From: Megamonas hypermegale
GTDB taxonomy: Bacteria > Bacillota > Negativicutes > Selenomonadales > Selenomonadaceae
Direction of reading: 5' to 3'
Length of the DNA stretch: 64,000 nt
NCBI RefSeq assembly: GCF_900187035.1
Contig: NZ_LT906446.1
Span: 868,001 to 932,000 of the forward strand
Positions 62,441 to 64,000 of this stretch are shown here, in pieces (position 1 is the first letter of the stretch; every line of letters starts with the position of its first letter). Below the pieces are notes generated by a model. That model was given only the letters and a program-made list of their open reading frames with translations. It did not search any database and was not told where the DNA came from. The translations under genes were made by a program, and so were the position numbers.

Positions 62441-63616
62441 TTAATCGAATATGCTCATATCCATACCAGCATCTTTTAAAGCTTGTTCATATTCAGGAAT
62501 ATTTTTCATTTGACTTTTAAAATTTTCTTTATACTGAGGATTTTCTTTTATCAGATTTTCCAAATAATGCATATTTTGAGGTGATAATTTCAAACCTTTT
62601 GCATATTTCAATAATGAAATCTTCGTTATTTCCTGTTGGTATGGTACATAGTAAAAATTTAAATGCCCTCTACCTTCATATAATAATAAGTTCAATCCAT
62701 AATCACCATTTATCCATGAATAATTCAACGCACTAAAAGAAGCCATATCAACCGTTTCTGCTATTGGAGTGCCTAAATTTTCTATCAGATGATTTTTTAG
62801 CTGTACTCCATCTCCTGTAAACATTAAAAACACATTATTCAAATAATTTTTATAAAAACTCAATTCTGCTTTATCTTCAAAATCTACTCCATACATATAT
62901 TGTTCTATTAATGATACACGATAACCCATTATATCCTTATTTTTCATTTGTGTTGGCATAGGATTTCTTATTAAATGAACTCTATTAGAAGTATCTTCTA
63001 ATGAAGCATTTAATTCAACTTTACATAATACATATAATTGTGCTTGTATTGGATTCATATTCTTTGGAAGTTCTATAATAGAAATAGGATTATCTTTTAC
63101 TTCAGAAAAAGATGTATTCTCTGTCTCTGAAATATTTTCAGATATAGTGTTTTCATTCATACTAAAAGATAAATACGCTAAATTATCCTTTACATTATAC
63201 GTCATGCACAAAAATATCTTATCAGTAATCCATTCCATACGATTTTTATGAAATGAACTATTACCATATTGTACTGAAGCAAAATTAGCAATCATTTTTT
63301 GCTGATTTTCTGCTTCAATTAATGAAACTGTATCAGTATTAAATGTTATTTTATATAATCTATTATTTTTAAAACCTAAAGTAATTGGCTGACTAATTTC
63401 CACTCCATAAAAATTTAAAGAAGGAACTTGCGCCTTATAATAGATGACAGCACCATCTTCAACAGTGAATTCTTTATCAGTTAACTCATATTGCTGCTGA
63501 ATTTCTTCTATCGGCTGACCAAAATAAAAATCATCAATACCATTTTCATGCGGACTAGCAAAAGAAATAGATACCATAAAAAACAATGCTATCACTGTTA
63601 AAAATATTTTACGCAA
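62441..63616 (-). CDS. Secreted two-domain (A-B) protein
   Basis: This 391-residue protein has a signal peptide (1-20). Domain A (about 21-160) matches the separate downstream gene, and domain B (about 165-391) matches the gene after that. The linker (NISETENTSFSEVKDNP) is hydrophilic. The start is TTG 63616 with GGAGG 9 nt upstream; no nearby ATG is in frame. It ends AGMDMSIFD like its paralog. Function is unknown. The partial gene upstream is 27 bp away, so it is probably cotranscribed. Confidence 0.75.
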   Translation of the reverse strand: MRKIFLTVIALFFMVSISFASPHENGIDDFYFGQPIEEIQQQYELTDKEFTVEDGAVIYYKAQVPSLNFYGVEISQPITLGFKNNRLYKITFNTDTVSLIEAENQQKMIANFASVQYGNSSFHKNRMEWITDKIFLCMTYNVKDNLAYLSFSMNENTISENISETENTSFSEVKDNPISIIELPKNMNPIQAQLYVLCKVELNASLEDTSNRVHLIRNPMPTQMKNKDIMGYRVSLIEQYMYGVDFEDKAELSFYKNYLNNVFLMFTGDGVQLKNHLIENLGTPIAETVDMASFSALNYSWINGDYGLNLLLYEGRGHLNFYYVPYQQEITKISLLKYAKGLKLSPQNMHYLENLIKENPQYKENFKSQMKNIPEYEQALKDAGMDMSIFD

Positions 63617-63643
63617 GATATATTTCCTCCTTTAAAATCTTTA

Positions 63644-64000
63644 TTATTTATCTTTTAGTGCTTTCATATATTCTTCCTTTGTTTCATTAAAATCATCATA
63701 AAAATCCTTTATTGCTCTACCAAACATAGCAAAAGTATCTTTATCAGCTTCGCGTTTTTCTACTTTTTTAAAAATCACTTTACCTGTATTATCTGTTACT
63801 GTAAATTCAGCCGTAAAGTACTGTTCATATACATAATGTTCTTCTGTATATAAATCAAATGTTACAGGTTCATATGTTGTACTTCCATCTGTATCAACAT
63901 ATTCGATATTGGCTTCTTTTGTATATTCTTCTGTTGGTATATATGTTTCTTTTATATTCCATGAAGTTACATTTATCGTTATTACAGCATCTGCTAAAGA
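63644..64000 (-). CDS. Unknown protein, C-terminal 118 residues only
   Basis: The frame is open from the window edge to TAA at 63644. It reads ADAVITINVTSWNIKETYI, a strand-rich middle, FTAEFTVTDNTGKVIFKK and a helical end DFYDDFNETKEEYMKALKDK. No family is recognised; the strand pattern suits an exported or lipoprotein-type domain, but the signal region is outside. It is directly upstream of the A-B gene. Confidence 0.65.
   Translation of the reverse strand, partial: SLADAVITINVTSWNIKETYIPTEEYTKEANIEYVDTDGSTTYEPVTFDLYTEEHYVYEQYFTAEFTVTDNTGKVIFKKVEKREADKDTFAMFGRAIKDFYDDFNETKEEYMKALKDK

Overview
The window looks like chromosomal DNA of a low-GC, diderm-type Firmicute. The best guess is a Negativicute such as Megamonas. 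This rests on AT-rich codon use, the ylqD-rimM-trmD order, a stand-alone IMP cyclohydrolase PurH, an S-box metK, FeoB with a Cys-rich partner, and many secreted unknown proteins. The assignment is inference from gene content; no 16S rRNA gene or other marker is present. I saw no rRNA, tRNA or CRISPR.

Layout. 1-3.2 kb: 5' part of an OPT-family transporter, trpS and an EamA exporter. 3.25-5.17 kb: a small mobilization module (relaxase and MobC-like protein) followed by 51 perfect copies of an 8-bp repeat. 5.3-26.9 kb: housekeeping genes (trxB, thyX, a rhodanese, rlmB, deoxyinosine glycosylase, an editing deacylase, an Uup-like ABC-F, a cytX pseudogene, trmD-rimM-ylqD, a beta-CASP nuclease, dnaE, a U32 protease-family protein, a class III aminotransferase, an HD hydrolase, a Na/Pi cotransporter behind a Pho box and a Bax1-I protein). 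27.0-37.2 kb: a clearly GC-richer island. It holds an SMR exporter pseudogene with a MerR-type promoter, gpmA, a P-type ATPase with two HMA-like companion proteins, feoA-feoB with two small membrane proteins behind Fur-like sites, and a PLD-nuclease/helicase/DUF3427-type protein. Base composition changes abruptly inside the last gene. 37.6-44.1 kb: the purine operon purE-C-F-M-N-H-D, where purH encodes only the cyclohydrolase half. 44.4-57.2 kb: lysC with an internal beta-subunit start, thrC, a Pho-box-controlled DUF47-pit pair with a long leader, a nucleoside kinase, a Nudix-DUF523 fusion, a glycerol-dehydrogenase-like enzyme, glutamine synthetase and metK behind a SAM-I riboswitch. 57.3-64 kb: a run of signal-peptide-bearing proteins, nearly all unknown and all on the minus strand.

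How the genes work together. Two phosphate uptake systems each carry direct repeats with exact 11-bp spacing upstream, so a PhoP-type regulon is likely. The feo block combines ferrous iron import and Fur-like sites with a neighbouring metal-ATPase set. The last 6.5 kb is the best candidate for an undescribed system. Three tandem paralogous secreted proteins, a secreted SmpA/BLIP-like protein and a secreted transglutaminase-like Cys-His-Asp protein are tightly packed as one operon. Upstream lies a second set in which one fused two-domain gene is followed by separate genes for the same two domains.
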